Part shown: piece by piece, positions 32,819-43,049 of the stretch | Layout of the letters: each line of letters starts with the position of its first letter | Position numbering within the stretch: the first letter of the stretch is position 1 | From: Nocardioides pantholopis | GTDB lineage: Bacteria > Actinomycetota > Actinomycetes > Propionibacteriales > Nocardioidaceae | DNA length: 64,000 bases | Assembly (NCBI RefSeq): GCF_003710085.1 | Contig: NZ_CP033324.1 | Span: 682,001 to 746,000 of the forward strand | Direction of reading: 5' to 3' | Translations under genes and position numbers: made by a program | The notes under the pieces: generated by a model | Databases searched by the model: none | What the model was told of the DNA's origin: nothing | Seen by the model: only the letters and a program-made list of their open reading frames with translations

Positions 32819-35800
32819 ATGACCGACGAGCTCCCGATCACCTACCCGCCGGAGCTGCCGGTCACCCAGCGCCGTGACGACATCGCCGCCGCGATCCGCG
32901 ACCACCAGGTCGTGATCGTGGCCGGCGAGACCGGCTCGGGGAAGACCACCCAGCTGCCGAAGATCTGCCTCGAGCTCGGTCGCGGTCGCCGTGGCCGGTC
33001 CGGCGGGGGGTTGATCGGGCACACCCAGCCCCGGCGGATCGCGGCCCGCAGCGTGGCCGAGCGCATCGCCAGCGAGCTGGGCACGGACCTGGGAGCTGAC
33101 GGCGGCGTCGTCGGCTACCAGGTCCGCTTCACCGACCGCACCTCGCGCTCAACCCGGGTCAAGCTGATGACCGACGGCATCCTGCTGGCCGAGCTGCAGC
33201 GGGACCGGATGCTGCGCAAGTACGACACGATCATCATCGACGAGGCGCACGAGCGCAGCCTCAACATCGACTTCCTCCTGGGCTACCTGCGTCAGCTGCT
33301 GCCGAAGCGCCCGGACCTGAAGCTGATCATCACCTCCGCCACCATCGACCCCGAGCGCTTCGCGGCGCACTTCGCCGACGTACGCACCGGCGAGCCGGCC
33401 CCGATCATCGAGGTCTCCGGGCGCACCTACCCGGTCGAGGTCCGCTACCGCCCGCTCATGGAGCTGCCCGAGGAGGACGAGGAGGGCGAGCCGGTCGTCC
33501 GCGACCAGACCGAGGCGATCGCCGACGCGGTGCGCGAGCTGGTCGCCGAGGGACCCGGCGACATCCTGGTCTTCCTCCCCGGCGAGCGGGAGATCCGCGA
33601 CACCGCCGAGGTGCTCGAGGGACTCAACCTGCGCAACCCGGTGGAGATCGTCCCGCTCTACTCCCGGCTCTCCGCGGCCGATCAGCACAAGGTCTTCGCC
33701 CGGCACACCGGCCGCCGCGTGGTGCTCGCGACGAACGTCGCCGAGACCTCGCTGACAGTCCCCGGCATCCGGTACGTCGTGGACACCGGCGTGGCGCGCA
33801 TCTCGCGCTACTCGGTGCGCACCAAGGTGCAGCGGCTGCCGATCGAGCCGATCAGCCAGGCCTCGGCCAACCAGCGCTCCGGGCGCTGCGGCCGGGTCGA
33901 GGCCGGCATCGCGATCCGGCTCTACTCCGAGGAGGACTTCGAGGGCCGCCCGGAGTTCACCGACCCCGAGATCCTGCGCACCAACCTGGCCAGCGTCATC
34001 CTGCAGATGGCCAGCCTGGGCCTGGGCGACGTCGGGCGGTTCCCGTTCGTCGAGCCCCCGGACAAGCGCAACGTCAGCGCCGGCGTGCAGCTGCTCGAGG
34101 AGCTCGGCGCGCTGCGGGCCGGGGCCAGGGCGGGCGGCGAGGCGCTCACGAAGCTCGGGCGCCGGCTCGCCCGGCTCCCCATCGACCCCCGGCTGGGCCG
34201 GATGGTCCTGGAGGCCGAGCGGCTCGGCTGCGTGCGCGAGGTCGTCGTCATCGCCGCCGCGCTCTCCCTCCAGGACCCCCGCGAGCGGCCGGGAGCCGAC
34301 CACCCCGCCGAGCAGGCCCGCGCCGACCAGCTGCACGCGCGCTTCAAGGCCGAGGGCAGCGACTTCCTGACCTGGCTGAACCTGTGGCGCTTCCTCAAGG
34401 AGCAGCAGCGCGAGCTCTCCGGCAGCGCCTTCCGGCGGATGTGCAAGCGCGAGTTCCTCAACTACCTGCGGGTGCGGGAGTGGCAGGACTTCGAGTCCCA
34501 GCTGCGCCAGGTCTGCAAGGAGATGGGCGTCCAGGCCGGGCACCCGGCCGACACCCCCGACGCCGACGGGATCCACCAGGCCCTGCTCTCCGGGCTGCTC
34601 TCCCACATCGGCATGCTCGAGGAGCGCGACGCCGCCTCCGGGCCGAACGCCGGCCGGGACGGGCGCCGCCGGGGGCCCCGGGAGTACCTCGGCGCCCGCG
34701 GTGCGCGGTTCGCGATCTTCCCCGGCAGCGTGCTGGCCCGGAAGAACCCGCAGTACGTCATGGCCGGCGAGCTCGTCGAGACCGGGCGGCTCTGGGCCCG
34801 CCAGAACGCCGCCATCAAGCCGGAGTGGGCCGAGCAGCTCGGCGGGGACCTGGTCAAGCGCACCTGGTCCGAGCCGCACTGGTCGCGCAAGCGGGCGGCG
34901 GTGATGGCCCGCGAGCGGGCCACGCTGTACGGCGTACCGCTGGTCGCCGACCGGCTGGTCAACTACGGCAAGGTCGACCCCGCGCTCTCCCGCGAGCTGT
35001 TCATCCGGCATGCGCTGGTCTACGGCGAGTGGCAGACCCGGCACCGGTTCCTGGCCGAGAACCAGCGGCTGCTCGAGCAGGCCGAGGAGCTCGAGCACCG
35101 GGCCCGGCGCCGCGACCTCGTCGTCGACGAGCACACGCTCTTCGACTTCTACGACGCCCGGGTCGGCCCCGAGGTGGTCAGCGGTGCCCACTTCGACCAG
35201 TGGTGGAAGCAGGCTCGCCGCGACCAGCCGGACCTGCTCACGTTCGACCCGAAGATGCTCACCCACGACACGGTCGAGGAGGTCCGCGAGGAGGACTACC
35301 CCGAGCGCTGGCACGGCGACACCGGAGCCGGGCTGACCTTCCCGATCAGCTACCACTTCGAGCCGGGCACCGCCGAGGACGGCCTCACCATCGAGGTGCC
35401 GGTGGCGACGCTGAACCGGGTCAGCGACGAGGACTTCTCCTGGAACGTCCCCGGGCTGCGCCAGGAGCTGGTCACCAGTCTGATCCGCAGCCTGCCGAAG
35501 AACCTGCGGGTCTCCTTCGTCCCCGCACCCGACAAGGCGCGGGAGTTCCTCGCGACGGTGCCGGCGGGGGAGGAGCCGCTCCTGGACGCCCTGGAGCGGT
35601 GGTGCCGCTCGACCACCGGGGTCGTGGTGCCGCGCGCTGCCTGGGACTGGTCCAAGGTCCCCGAGCACCTGCGCCCGACCTACCGGGTGGTCGACGAGAC
35701 CGGCCGGGAGCAGGCCCGCGGGAAGGACCTCGAGGCGCTCAAGGCCCCGCTGCGCGGCTCCTTCGAGCAGGCCATCGCCGAGGTCGCCACCGCGAGCGGG

Positions 35801-36664
35801 GTCAGCCGCACCGGCGAGACGGGCTGGGTGTTCGGGACCATCGAGCGCTCGTTCACCCAGAAGCGGGCCGGCCACGAGGTGCAGGTCCATCCGGCCCTGG
35901 TCGACGAGGGCGGCACCGTGGGGCTGCAGGTCTTCGGCGCGGAGGAGGAGGCGGCGGCCCGGCACCGCCTCGGCGTACGCCGGCTGCTGCTGCTCGGGAC
36001 CCGGTCCCCGGTCAAGCAGGTCCTCGACGGGCTGAGCAACGCCGAGAAGCTGGCCCTCGCGGGTACGCCGTACCCCTCGGTGGCGGAGCTGCTCGAGGAC
36101 TGCCGGGCCGCGGTGCTCGGCGACCTGGTCGACGCCCGCCCGGCGGTGCGCACCGAGGAGGAGTACGCCGGCCTGCTCGCCGAGGCGGAGCGGGACCAGG
36201 AGGCGCGGCTGCGCGGCGTGCTCGGCGACGTGCTGCGGGTGCTGGACGGCTGGCGGGCGGCGGACAAGGCGCTGTCCGGGCGGGCCGAGATGACCCAGCT
36301 GCCGGCGCTCTCCGACATGCAGGCCCAGCTCGCCCGGCTGGTCCACCGCGGCTTCGTGGGGGAGGCCGGAGCGGCGCAGCTGCGCCGCTATCCGACGTAC
36401 CTCACCGCGCTGCGGCAGCGCCGGGCCCGGCTCGACGACGGCGGCGGCGCGGTCAACCGGGACCGGCAGCTGATGGACCGGGTCTCCGACCTGCAGGCCG
36501 CCTACCTGCACCAGCTCGACGCCCTGCCTCCCGGCCGGCCGCCCGGCGAGCGGCTGCGCGCCGTGCGCTGGATGCTGGAGGAGTACCGGGTCTCGCTGTG
36601 GGCCCAGCAGCTCGGCACCCCGACCCCGGTCAGCGACCAGCGGATCCGGAAGGCGCTGGGGTAG
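32819..36664 (+). CDS. hrpA: ATP-dependent RNA helicase HrpA
   Basis: A 1281-residue DEAH-box RNA helicase. Motif I GETGSGKTTQ (36-45), DEAH (141-144), the SAT motif (ITSATIDPERF), and the C-terminal RecA motif NQRSGRCGR are intact. The HA2/OB-fold region and the long C-terminal domain particular to HrpA follow. HrpA-type helicases rescue collided ribosomes and process mRNA in Escherichia coli; the role in actinobacteria is presumed similar. Length is as expected. A CACAAT box (32804-32809) ends 9 bases before the ATG. The nearby out-of-frame ATG at 32808 is not used. Confidence 0.95.
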   Translation: MTDELPITYPPELPVTQRRDDIAAAIRDHQVVIVAGETGSGKTTQLPKICLELGRGRRGRSGGGLIGHTQPRRIAARSVAERIASELGTDLGADGGVVGYQVRFTDRTSRSTRVKLMTDGILLAELQRDRMLRKYDTIIIDEAHERSLNIDFLLGYLRQLLPKRPDLKLIITSATIDPERFAAHFADVRTGEPAPIIEVSGRTYPVEVRYRPLMELPEEDEEGEPVVRDQTEAIADAVRELVAEGPGDILVFLPGEREIRDTAEVLEGLNLRNPVEIVPLYSRLSAADQHKVFARHTGRRVVLATNVAETSLTVPGIRYVVDTGVARISRYSVRTKVQRLPIEPISQASANQRSGRCGRVEAGIAIRLYSEEDFEGRPEFTDPEILRTNLASVILQMASLGLGDVGRFPFVEPPDKRNVSAGVQLLEELGALRAGARAGGEALTKLGRRLARLPIDPRLGRMVLEAERLGCVREVVVIAAALSLQDPRERPGADHPAEQARADQLHARFKAEGSDFLTWLNLWRFLKEQQRELSGSAFRRMCKREFLNYLRVREWQDFESQLRQVCKEMGVQAGHPADTPDADGIHQALLSGLLSHIGMLEERDAASGPNAGRDGRRRGPREYLGARGARFAIFPGSVLARKNPQYVMAGELVETGRLWARQNAAIKPEWAEQLGGDLVKRTWSEPHWSRKRAAVMARERATLYGVPLVADRLVNYGKVDPALSRELFIRHALVYGEWQTRHRFLAENQRLLEQAEELEHRARRRDLVVDEHTLFDFYDARVGPEVVSGAHFDQWWKQARRDQPDLLTFDPKMLTHDTVEEVREEDYPERWHGDTGAGLTFPISYHFEPGTAEDGLTIEVPVATLNRVSDEDFSWNVPGLRQELVTSLIRSLPKNLRVSFVPAPDKAREFLATVPAGEEPLLDALERWCRSTTGVVVPRAAWDWSKVPEHLRPTYRVVDETGREQARGKDLEALKAPLRGSFEQAIAEVATASGVSRTGETGWVFGTIERSFTQKRAGHEVQVHPALVDEGGTVGLQVFGAEEEAAARHRLGVRRLLLLGTRSPVKQVLDGLSNAEKLALAGTPYPSVAELLEDCRAAVLGDLVDARPAVRTEEEYAGLLAEAERDQEARLRGVLGDVLRVLDGWRAADKALSGRAEMTQLPALSDMQAQLARLVHRGFVGEAGAAQLRRYPTYLTALRQRRARLDDGGGAVNRDRQLMDRVSDLQAAYLHQLDALPPGRPPGERLRAVRWMLEEYRVSLWAQQLGTPTPVSDQRIRKALG

Positions 36665-36717
36665 TGGCGGCCTCGCCACAGCGGTCCGGCCGGACCCCGG
36701 CCTCGTAGAGTGGCCGG

Positions 36718-37314
36718 GTGAGCGACCGCCCCCACCACCGCCCGATGCAGCCCGGGGACGCCTTCTTCGACGACATCGTCGGCGGTGCCGATCCGGCGCT
36801 CGTCACCGAGGCCGCCGACCGGGCGGCCCGGCTCCTGGTCCGCGGTGCCCGCGAGCGCGGCGACGCCGGGGTGGCGGAGCGGCTGCTGCACCTCGCCGAC
36901 ACCGAGGGCATCGAGACCATCGCCGAGGTGTGGGCCGGCTCGCCCGCAGACTCGGTGGCCGGCTGCCTGTGGCGGCTCTACCTGCTGCGCTCCTGGGTGT
37001 ACGCCGACCCGGTGGCCGTCGCGCGCGAGTTCGAGGCCGGGCGCTCCCACGCCCAGGTCGCCCGGGTGGTGGCCGGCGTCGCCGACCCGCCCGGCCCGGA
37101 GGAGCTCAAGGCGATGGTCGACCAGGTGCTGCGCGGCATCGCGACCGGCGACTTCGCCGACGTGCTGTTCCGGGCAGCTGGCTTCGCGCGGGTGGTGGCG
37201 GCGGGCCGCGCGGCCCTGGCCGACGGGACCGAGGAGGCGGTCGTGCGGGTGCTCCGGCTGGCCGAGCAGCTCGAGGCGGCGGGACACATCGAGCTGGCCT
37301 CCCGACTGTCCTGA
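36718..37314 (+). CDS. conserved actinobacterial hypothetical protein
   Basis: A 198-residue, all-helical soluble protein with an acidic, Ala/Arg-rich character (AADRAARLLVRGARERGDAGVAERLLHLADTEG; VAGCLWRLYLLRSWV). I recognise it as a conserved actinobacterial type without a known role. A TAGAGT -10 box (36706-36711) lies 6 bases before the GTG start, a clear leaderless arrangement. It follows hrpA by 53 bases and is probably transcribed separately. Confidence 0.7.
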   Translation: MSDRPHHRPMQPGDAFFDDIVGGADPALVTEAADRAARLLVRGARERGDAGVAERLLHLADTEGIETIAEVWAGSPADSVAGCLWRLYLLRSWVYADPVAVAREFEAGRSHAQVARVVAGVADPPGPEELKAMVDQVLRGIATGDFADVLFRAAGFARVVAAGRAALADGTEEAVVRVLRLAEQLEAAGHIELASRLS

Positions 37315-37603
37315 CCACTGTCCTGACCGGGGCCCGAATCGGGCCGCGGAGGGCCGCGCCGCAGACGGTCGGGCGTTACACTGGAGCCGAGCACGTCGGG
37401 CCGTGGCAGCCCCGGGTCCCAAATTAAGCCGCTACGAGCGGCCACGCGCCGTGAGGCGCTCCCGGTCCGGCGTGCTCGTTCTTCGTTCTCCGCGTTCCGG
37501 GCACCGCCCCGGAGCCCGAGTGCTGCGCGCCGCCGCGGGAGCACTCGGTAGGGTGACGCCGTCCCGGCGGATGCCCGGGACGCCGCAGAGAACGGGTGGT
37601 GTC
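37315..37603. other. intergenic spacer with a small hairpin
   Basis: This 289-base spacer lies between two genes on the same strand. It contains a locally AT-rich CAAATTAA next to a perfect GCCGCT-ACG-AGCGGC hairpin (37428-37442). No convincing ORF was found. An in-frame ATG at 37571 could extend the following gene by 11 codons but lacks a ribosome site. Confidence 0.5.
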
Positions 37604-39004
37604 GTGGGTAACAGGGGTAACGGTCGGGTTCGAGCGGCACGGCGGGCCACCGGCCTCGTGGCCGCGGCGCTGGCCCTCGCCCTCACGGCCAGCTCGTGCA
37701 CCGGCGACTCCGAGCCGGAGCCGCGGCGCAGCCCCGCGCCCTCGTCGCCGGCACCGACGGCGGCCCTGACCTTCGGGGTCTGGGGCGGCCCGGAGGAGAT
37801 CGCCGCCTACCAGGCGATGGTGGACACCTACAACGCCACCAGCGGCGCCGAGCCGGTGACCATCGAGCCGTACGCCGACGCAGCGGGCCTGGTCGCCGCG
37901 GTGCAGAAGGGCGGCGCGGCGGCCCCGGACGTCTACATGCTGCCGCGCACGGACCTGGCCTGGCTGCGCGAGGAGCGACGCAACGTCCCCGTCGACGAGC
38001 TGCTCGACGAGCGTGGCGTCAACTTCGGTGACAACTACTCGCGCTCGGCGCTCGAGGCCTTCTCCGACGACCTGCGCCTGCAGTGCATGCCGTACGGCGT
38101 CTCGCCCGAGGTCGTCTACTACAACAAGCGCCTCGTCGACTTCGACCGGATGGAGCGCCGCGGGCTGCAGGTGCCCGGCGGGGAGCGGGTCCGCTGGACC
38201 TTCGACCAGTTCGCGGAGGCCGCCGCCTTCGCCTCGCGCAAGCGGCGCGGGACCAAGGGCGTGCACGTGCCCGCCACCCTCGAGGGCCTGGCGCCGTTCA
38301 TCTACTCCGGCGACGGCAAGGTCTTCGACGACGCCGACGACCCGCGCTCGCTCGCGCTCGCCGGCGACGAGTCCCGGGCGGCGCTGGAGCGCACCCTCAC
38401 GCTGCTGCGCGACCCCACCGTCACCCTGTCCGAGAAGCAGCTGTCGCGGCGCAGCGCGCTGGAGTGGTTCAAGGCCGGCAAGCTCGGCATGATCACCGGC
38501 CAGCGCGACCTGGTGCCCCAGCTGCGGGCGGTGCCCGGCCTGGACTTCGACGTGATCTCGATGCCGGTGCTCGACACCCCCGCGACCGTCGGCGACGTCA
38601 CCGGCATCTGCATCTCCGCCCGCTCCGCGAGCGTCCCGCAGTCCGCCGACTTCCTGGTCCACGCGCTGTCCACCGACGCGGTCGCCGAGGTCACCGAGGC
38701 CGGCTTCCTGGCGCCCGCCAACCAGACCGTCGCCCTCAACGACGCGTTCCTCCAGCCCGACCGGGCCCCGGAGCACGCCACCGTGTTCACCGGCGGGGTC
38801 TCCTCGATGGTGCTGCCGCCGCTGCTGACCACCTGGCCCGAGCTCGACGCGACAGTGAACCCGATGCTCGCCGAGCTGATGAACGTCTCGATCATCGAGG
38901 ACCTCGGCGAGGCGACCGAGCGGATCGACGAGGCGTCGCGGACCGTGCTCGACCCGGAGAGCCTGGAGGAGTCCGCCGAGGAGTCCCCCGAGGGGGACGA
39001 GTAG
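37604..39004 (+). CDS. extracellular solute-binding lipoprotein (ABC family 1), orphan
   Basis: A 466-residue substrate-binding protein of the sugar-type ABC family (SBP_bac_1). Its signal peptide ends in a lipobox-like ASSC with C32. The mature part shows LTFGVWGGPEEIAAYQAMVDTYN, DVYMLPRTDLAWL, MPYGVSPEVVYYNKRLVD and KLGMITGQRDLVPQL, which are standard for this fold. The acidic C-terminus (EESAEESPEGDE) is unusual. No permease or ATPase genes are adjacent, so its partner transporter must be elsewhere or it acts as a receptor. The GTG start has GGGTGG upstream. Confidence 0.88.
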   Translation: MGNRGNGRVRAARRATGLVAAALALALTASSCTGDSEPEPRRSPAPSSPAPTAALTFGVWGGPEEIAAYQAMVDTYNATSGAEPVTIEPYADAAGLVAAVQKGGAAAPDVYMLPRTDLAWLREERRNVPVDELLDERGVNFGDNYSRSALEAFSDDLRLQCMPYGVSPEVVYYNKRLVDFDRMERRGLQVPGGERVRWTFDQFAEAAAFASRKRRGTKGVHVPATLEGLAPFIYSGDGKVFDDADDPRSLALAGDESRAALERTLTLLRDPTVTLSEKQLSRRSALEWFKAGKLGMITGQRDLVPQLRAVPGLDFDVISMPVLDTPATVGDVTGICISARSASVPQSADFLVHALSTDAVAEVTEAGFLAPANQTVALNDAFLQPDRAPEHATVFTGGVSSMVLPPLLTTWPELDATVNPMLAELMNVSIIEDLGEATERIDEASRTVLDPESLEESAEESPEGDE

Positions 39005-39019
39005 GCCCTAGGCCTGCTC
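38999..39019. terminator. compact bidirectional terminator containing both stop codons
   Basis: GAGTAGGCC (38999-39007) pairs with GGCCTGCTC (39011-39019), with one G-T wobble, around the loop CTA. The upstream gene's TAG lies in the left arm, and the complement of the RNase D stop codon is exactly the loop. Confidence 0.65.
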
Positions 39020-40348
39020 GGAGCCCGGCTCCGCGTCGTCGGGCGCCGGGTCGGGCTCGGGGTCCGGCTCGGTGTCGGCACGCAGGATCGCCTCGGTCAG
39101 CACCGGGCCGACCAGCTCCACCTGCCACGGGCGGGCGCCCAGGGCGCTCAGCGCGTCCGCGACCGCGGTCGCCAGCTGGGCCGGTTCCCGGGTGGCCGGC
39201 GGGGTCCACAGGGTCCGGCGCAGGTAGTCGGGGGTCAGCAGGTTCTCCACGGGGAGGTGCCGCTCCTCGGCCAGCGCGGCCATCGCCTCACGGGCGATCG
39301 CCAGGCGGCGGGCGGCGACCGGGTCCTTCTCGGCCCACGCCCGCGGCAGCGGCGGGCCGTCGGTGCGCGGCGAGCGAGCCGGCAGCTCGCTCTCGTCCAT
39401 CGTGGCGGCCTCGGTGAGCGCGGCGACCCAGCGCGCGGCGTACCGCTCGGCGCCGCGGCCGTGGAAGCCGCGGGTCGCCAGCAGGGCGGCCCGGTCGGTG
39501 GGCAGCGCCTGGGCGGCCGCGACGATCGCGGCGTCCGGCAGCACCCGGCCGGGGGTGACGTCGCGCTGCTCGGCGATCTGGTCGCGGGCCTCCCACAGCG
39601 CCCGGACCGCGGCCAGGCCGCGGCGCCCGCGCACCCGGTGCATCCCGGAGGTACGCCGCCACGCCTCCACCCGCGGGGTCTGCTGGAAGCTGCGCAGCGC
39701 GTCGAACTCCTGGCGCGCCCACTCGGCCTTGCCGGACTCCTCCAGCTCGGCCGCGAGCGCGTCGCGCAGCTCGACCAGCACCTCGACGTCCAGCGCGGCG
39801 TACTCCAGCCAGGGCTTCGGCAGCGGCCGGGTCGACCAGTCGACCGCCGAGTGCTCCTTCTTCAGCCGGTAGCCCAGGACGGTCTCGACCAGCGTGGCCA
39901 GCCCGACCCGCGGGTGCCCGAGCAGGCGACCGGCGAGCTCGGTGTCGAACAGGTCGGTGGGGTAGAGCCCGATCGCGGTCAGGCAGGGCAGGTCCTGGGT
40001 CGCGGCGTGCAGGATCCACTCGGTGCCCTCGAGCGCCTCCGCGAGCGGTGCGAGCCGGTCCACGTCGAACGCGATCGGGTCCACCAGCGCGGTGCCGGCG
40101 CCCTCGCGGCGCAGCTGCACCAGGTAGGCGCGGCCGGAGTAGCGGTAGCCGGACGCGCGCTCGGCGTCGATGGCCACCGGGCCGGTGCCGGCGGCGAGCC
40201 GCTCGCAGTAGGCGACCAGCGCGGGCTCGGTGTCGATCAGGTCGGGCAGGCCGTCGCGCAGGGTCAGCAGCGGGGCCGGCTCCGCGGCGGTCTCCGCCTC
40301 CTCCGCGACCTCGGGGTCGCCGGACGGGGCGCTCTCGGGGGAAACCAT
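39008..40348 (-). CDS. rnd: ribonuclease D family 3'-5' exoribonuclease with HRDC domain
   Basis: A 446-residue DEDDy-type exoribonuclease. Exo I carries D61 and E63 ([13 protein letters not shown]), Exo II follows in [11 protein letters not shown], and Exo III is YAALDVEVL. The HRDC domain is in the second half ([29 protein letters not shown]). It trims tRNA and rRNA 3' ends. The ATG overlaps the stop of the DUF3000 gene (TGATG), which is the conserved actinobacterial order DUF3000-rnd next to hemE. The acidic C-terminal tail is low complexity. Confidence 0.93.
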   Translation of the reverse strand: MVSPESAPSGDPEVAEEAETAAEPAPLLTLRDGLPDLIDTEPALVAYCERLAAGTGPVAIDAERASGYRYSGRAYLVQLRREGAGTALVDPIAFDVDRLAPLAEALEGTEWILHAATQDLPCLTAIGLYPTDLFDTELAGRLLGHPRVGLATLVETVLGYRLKKEHSAVDWSTRPLPKPWLEYAALDVEVLVELRDALAAELEESGKAEWARQEFDALRSFQQTPRVEAWRRTSGMHRVRGRRGLAAVRALWEARDQIAEQRDVTPGRVLPDAAIVAAAQALPTDRAALLATRGFHGRGAERYAARWVAALTEAATMDESELPARSPRTDGPPLPRAWAEKDPVAARRLAIAREAMAALAEERHLPVENLLTPDYLRRTLWTPPATREPAQLATAVADALSALGARPWQVELVGPVLTEAILRADTEPDPEPDPAPDDAEPGSEQA

Positions 40349-40956
40349 CAGGTCGGCGTGCCTCGCTGTCCTCGCCGGCTCGGCATGACCGCCACGCCCT
40401 CCGGCACCGGCGGGAGACCCACCGCGGTGCACAGCAGCTCGCCCCACGCCTCGACGTGGGAGGCGAGGTCGAGGCCCTGGGGGGTCCACGACGCGCGGAT
40501 CTCGATCTGGGCGGTGCCGGTCTCCTCGGCCATCCCGCCGAAGCTCTCGGTCGACACGCAGGTCACGGTGCCCGAGGCCTCCGCGTACGCCGCGCCGTGG
40601 GCGTCGAGGGCGTCGGTCAGCCAGGACCACCCGACGGCGGCGAGCATCGGGTCGGCCACCAGGTCGGCGTCGATCTCGGCGCGGGCGTAGGTGACGCACC
40701 GGAAGGTGCCGTTCCAGGCGTCGTTGCCGTCGGGGTCGTGGAGCAGGATGATCCGGCCGGTCCCGAGGTCGACGTCGTCGACCGTGACGTCGGCCGAGAG
40801 CGCCGCGGCGTACGGCGCGATCCGCTGCGGCGCGGGCATCTCCTCGCAGAGCACCTCCGGGCGCAACCGGGCGGCGCGCATGCTGGCGACCGCCTCACGG
40901 AACTCCCGGGGGCTCTCCGCACCCGTTCCCGGGTGCGTCTCCTGACGCACGACCAT
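40348..40956 (-). CDS. DUF3000 domain-containing protein
   Basis: A 202-residue actinobacteria-specific protein of unknown function, recognised by context and pattern ([62 protein letters not shown]). It is soluble, with no catalytic motif evident. A TACTGT -10 box (complement of 40963-40968) ends 6 bases before the ATG, so it starts the DUF3000-rnd operon as a leaderless mRNA. It is divergent from hemE across 69 bases. Confidence 0.9.
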   Translation of the reverse strand: MVVRQETHPGTGAESPREFREAVASMRAARLRPEVLCEEMPAPQRIAPYAAALSADVTVDDVDLGTGRIILLHDPDGNDAWNGTFRCVTYARAEIDADLVADPMLAAVGWSWLTDALDAHGAAYAEASGTVTCVSTESFGGMAEETGTAQIEIRASWTPQGLDLASHVEAWGELLCTAVGLPPVPEGVAVMPSRRGQRGTPT

Positions 40957-41025
40957 GGGTTCACAGTAGGTCCGCAGCCTCGAACCGATGTGCGAACACG
41001 CCGGGGCGGGTGCGAGGCTTGTCCG

Positions 41026-42066
41026 GTGAGCACCTCGGCCGACCTGTCCCAGAGCGCGTTCCTCCTGGCTGCCCGGGGCGAGCCCGTGCCCCACACGCCG
41101 GTCTGGTTCATGCGCCAGGCGGGCCGTTCGCTGCCGGAGTACCTCAAGGTCCGCGAGGGCGTCGCGATGCTCGACGCCTGCATGGACCCCGAGCTTGTCG
41201 TGGAGATCACGATGCAGCCGGTGCGCCGCTACGGCGTCGACGCGGCGATCTTCTTCTCCGACATCGTGCTCCCGCTCAAGGCCGTCGGCGTCGACCTCGA
41301 CATCGTGCCGGGCGTCGGCCCGGTGGTCGCCGAGCCGGTGCGCACGCTCGCCGACGTCGAGGCGATCCCGGACCTGCTCCCCGAGCACGTCGGGTTCATC
41401 ACCGAGGCGGTCCGCGGCCTGGTCGGCGAGCTCGGCGGCACGCCGCTCATCGGCTTCGCGGGGGCGCCGTTCACGGTCGCCTCCTACCTGGTCGAGGGCG
41501 GACCGTCGAAGGAGCACGCGAAGACCAAGGCGATGATGTTCGGCGCTCCCGAGGTCTGGGACGCGCTGATGCGCAAGATCGCCGGCATCGCGGCCGGCTA
41601 CCTGCGGGTGCAGGTCGAGGCGGGGGCCTCCGCGGTCCAGCTCTTCGACTCCTGGGCCGGCGCGCTCACCCCGGCCGACTACGCCGAGCACGTGATGCCG
41701 CACTCGGCCCGGGTGCTGGCGGCCGCCGGGGAGCTCGGCGTCCCGCGCATCCACTTCGGGGTCGGCACCACGAACCTGCTGGGCCTGATGGGCGAGGCCG
41801 GCGCCGACGTCGTCGGCGTCGACTGGCGCACCCCGCTGGGCGACGCGATCGGCCGGGTGGGCGAGCGGGCCGTGCAGGGCAACCTGGACCCGACCCTGGT
41901 CTTCGCCCCGACCGAGGTGATGACCGCCCGGGCCGCGGACGTGATCGAGGCCGGCCGCGCCGCCCGCGGCCACATCTTCAACCTCGGGCACGGTGTGATC
42001 CCCTCCACCGACCCCGACCAGCTCAAGCGGTTGACCGAGTTCGTGCAGGGCTACGACCTGGCCTGA
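41026..42066 (+). CDS. hemE: uroporphyrinogen decarboxylase
   Basis: A 346-residue TIM-barrel enzyme that decarboxylates the four acetate side chains of uroporphyrinogen III to coproporphyrinogen III. The N-terminal motif [15 protein letters not shown] (25-39), with the essential Arg, the second motif [17 protein letters not shown], and [19 protein letters not shown] near the end are typical. The start is a GTG. In many relatives hemE is followed directly by hemY and hemQ; here those lie 3.3 kb downstream. It probably has its own promoter in the divergent spacer. Confidence 0.96.
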   Translation: MSTSADLSQSAFLLAARGEPVPHTPVWFMRQAGRSLPEYLKVREGVAMLDACMDPELVVEITMQPVRRYGVDAAIFFSDIVLPLKAVGVDLDIVPGVGPVVAEPVRTLADVEAIPDLLPEHVGFITEAVRGLVGELGGTPLIGFAGAPFTVASYLVEGGPSKEHAKTKAMMFGAPEVWDALMRKIAGIAAGYLRVQVEAGASAVQLFDSWAGALTPADYAEHVMPHSARVLAAAGELGVPRIHFGVGTTNLLGLMGEAGADVVGVDWRTPLGDAIGRVGERAVQGNLDPTLVFAPTEVMTARAADVIEAGRAARGHIFNLGHGVIPSTDPDQLKRLTEFVQGYDLA

Positions 42067-42077
42067 GCCCGGCTCAG
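42063..42077. terminator. minimal hairpin over both stop codons
   Basis: CTGAGC-CCG-GCTCAG is a perfect 6-bp stem with a 3-base loop covering the TGA stops of the convergent hemE and NYN genes. It is too short to be certain as a terminator. Confidence 0.4.
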
Positions 42078-42898
42078 TCGGTCGCGGCCTTCTTCGCGGT
42101 CCGGCGCCGGGTGGTGACCTTCGGGGGCACCTTGACCGGCTTCAGCCGCACCCGCGGCGCGTTCCCGTCCTCGTGGGCCAGCTCCAGGTAGTCCTGGGCG
42201 CGGGCCAGCGAGATCAGCTTGCCGAAGCCGTAGTTGCGCGGGTCGAACGAGGCGTGCCGGGTGTTGAGGTAGCTGCCGACCGAGCCCAGCAGGGCCCAGC
42301 CGTCCTCCGCGGAGGTGTTGTCGACAGCGGCGGTGAGGATCTCGCGCAGGTCGGGCAGCGGGGCGGCGGCCGCCTCGGTGCCGGCGGGGTCCTCCGGGTC
42401 GTCGGGGTCGTTGGTGTCGGCGACGGGCTCGGCCGCGGCCGCGTCGGTGCCGAGCACCTCGAGGAAGACGAACCGGTCGCACGCCGCCACCAGCGCCTCG
42501 GGGGTCCGGCGCCGGCCGAAGCCGTAGACGGTCTTCCCGGACTCGCGCAGCCGGGTGGCCAGGCGGGTGAAGTCGCTGTCGCTGGAGACCAGCGCGAACG
42601 CGTCCAGGTTGCCGGTGTAGAGCAGGTCCATCGCGTCGATGATCAGCGCGGAGTCGGTGGAGTTCTTGCCGGTCGTGTAGGAGAACTGCTGCACGGGCTG
42701 GATCGCGTTGCGGTTCAGCTCGTCCTTCCAGCTCCCGAGCCGGGTGGTGGTCCAGTCCCCGTAGGCGCGCTTGACCGTCGGGACGCCGTACCGAGCCACC
42801 TCGGCCAGCAGCGCGCTCGCGTGCTTCCCGGAGGTGTTGTCGGCGTCGATGAGGACGGCCAGACGGACGGCGCGGGTGGTGGGGTCGGTGAGAGGCAC
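42074..42898 (-). CDS. NYN-domain (PIN-like) putative RNase with OST-HTH/LOTUS-like C-terminus
   Basis: A 274-residue protein. The N-terminal NYN domain (about 10-150) has metal-binding acidic residues D18/D20 (AVLIDADNTS), STDSALIIDAMDLLY, and SSDSDFTRLATRLRESG, features of LabA-like RNases. After an acidic linker, the C-terminal region (LREILTAAVDNTSAEDGWALLGSVGSYLNTRHASFDPRNYGFGKLISL) matches an OST-HTH/LOTUS RNA-binding fold, then a basic tail. It likely cleaves or handles RNA. A TAGGCT -10 box (complement of 42905-42910) ends 6 bases before the GTG start. It interrupts the usual hemE-hemY order. Confidence 0.9.
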   Translation of the reverse strand: MPLTDPTTRAVRLAVLIDADNTSGKHASALLAEVARYGVPTVKRAYGDWTTTRLGSWKDELNRNAIQPVQQFSYTTGKNSTDSALIIDAMDLLYTGNLDAFALVSSDSDFTRLATRLRESGKTVYGFGRRRTPEALVAACDRFVFLEVLGTDAAAAEPVADTNDPDDPEDPAGTEAAAAPLPDLREILTAAVDNTSAEDGWALLGSVGSYLNTRHASFDPRNYGFGKLISLARAQDYLELAHEDGNAPRVRLKPVKVPPKVTTRRRTAKKAATD

Positions 42899-42969
42899 GG
42901 CGCCAGCCTAGGCGGCCCTCTGCCCGGTCTCGCGGCCGGCGGGCTCCGCGGCGCCCGCGGCGGGGCGGC

Positions 42970-42998
42970 TTGCATCCGTCGACAATGTGCAGCAATCT
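42970..42998 (+). promoter_or_regulatory. promoter candidate of the sulfonate monooxygenase operon
   Basis: TTGCAT (42970-42975), 17 bases, then CAATCT (42993-42998), in an AT-rich strip of about 60 bases. TCGACA occurs twice nearby (42979-42984 and 43001-43006) and could be a regulator half-site. Confidence 0.45.
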
Positions 42999-43049
42999 TA
43001 TCGACATAAATGGTTATCCGAGGGCGGCGAGCACGCGAAAGGCACCACG

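Noticed and set aside
33149-36679. A 1176-codon minus-strand frame opposite hrpA
   Set aside because: Low-complexity Leu/Gly/Val/Ala translation mirroring the codon bias of hrpA, which has all helicase motifs.
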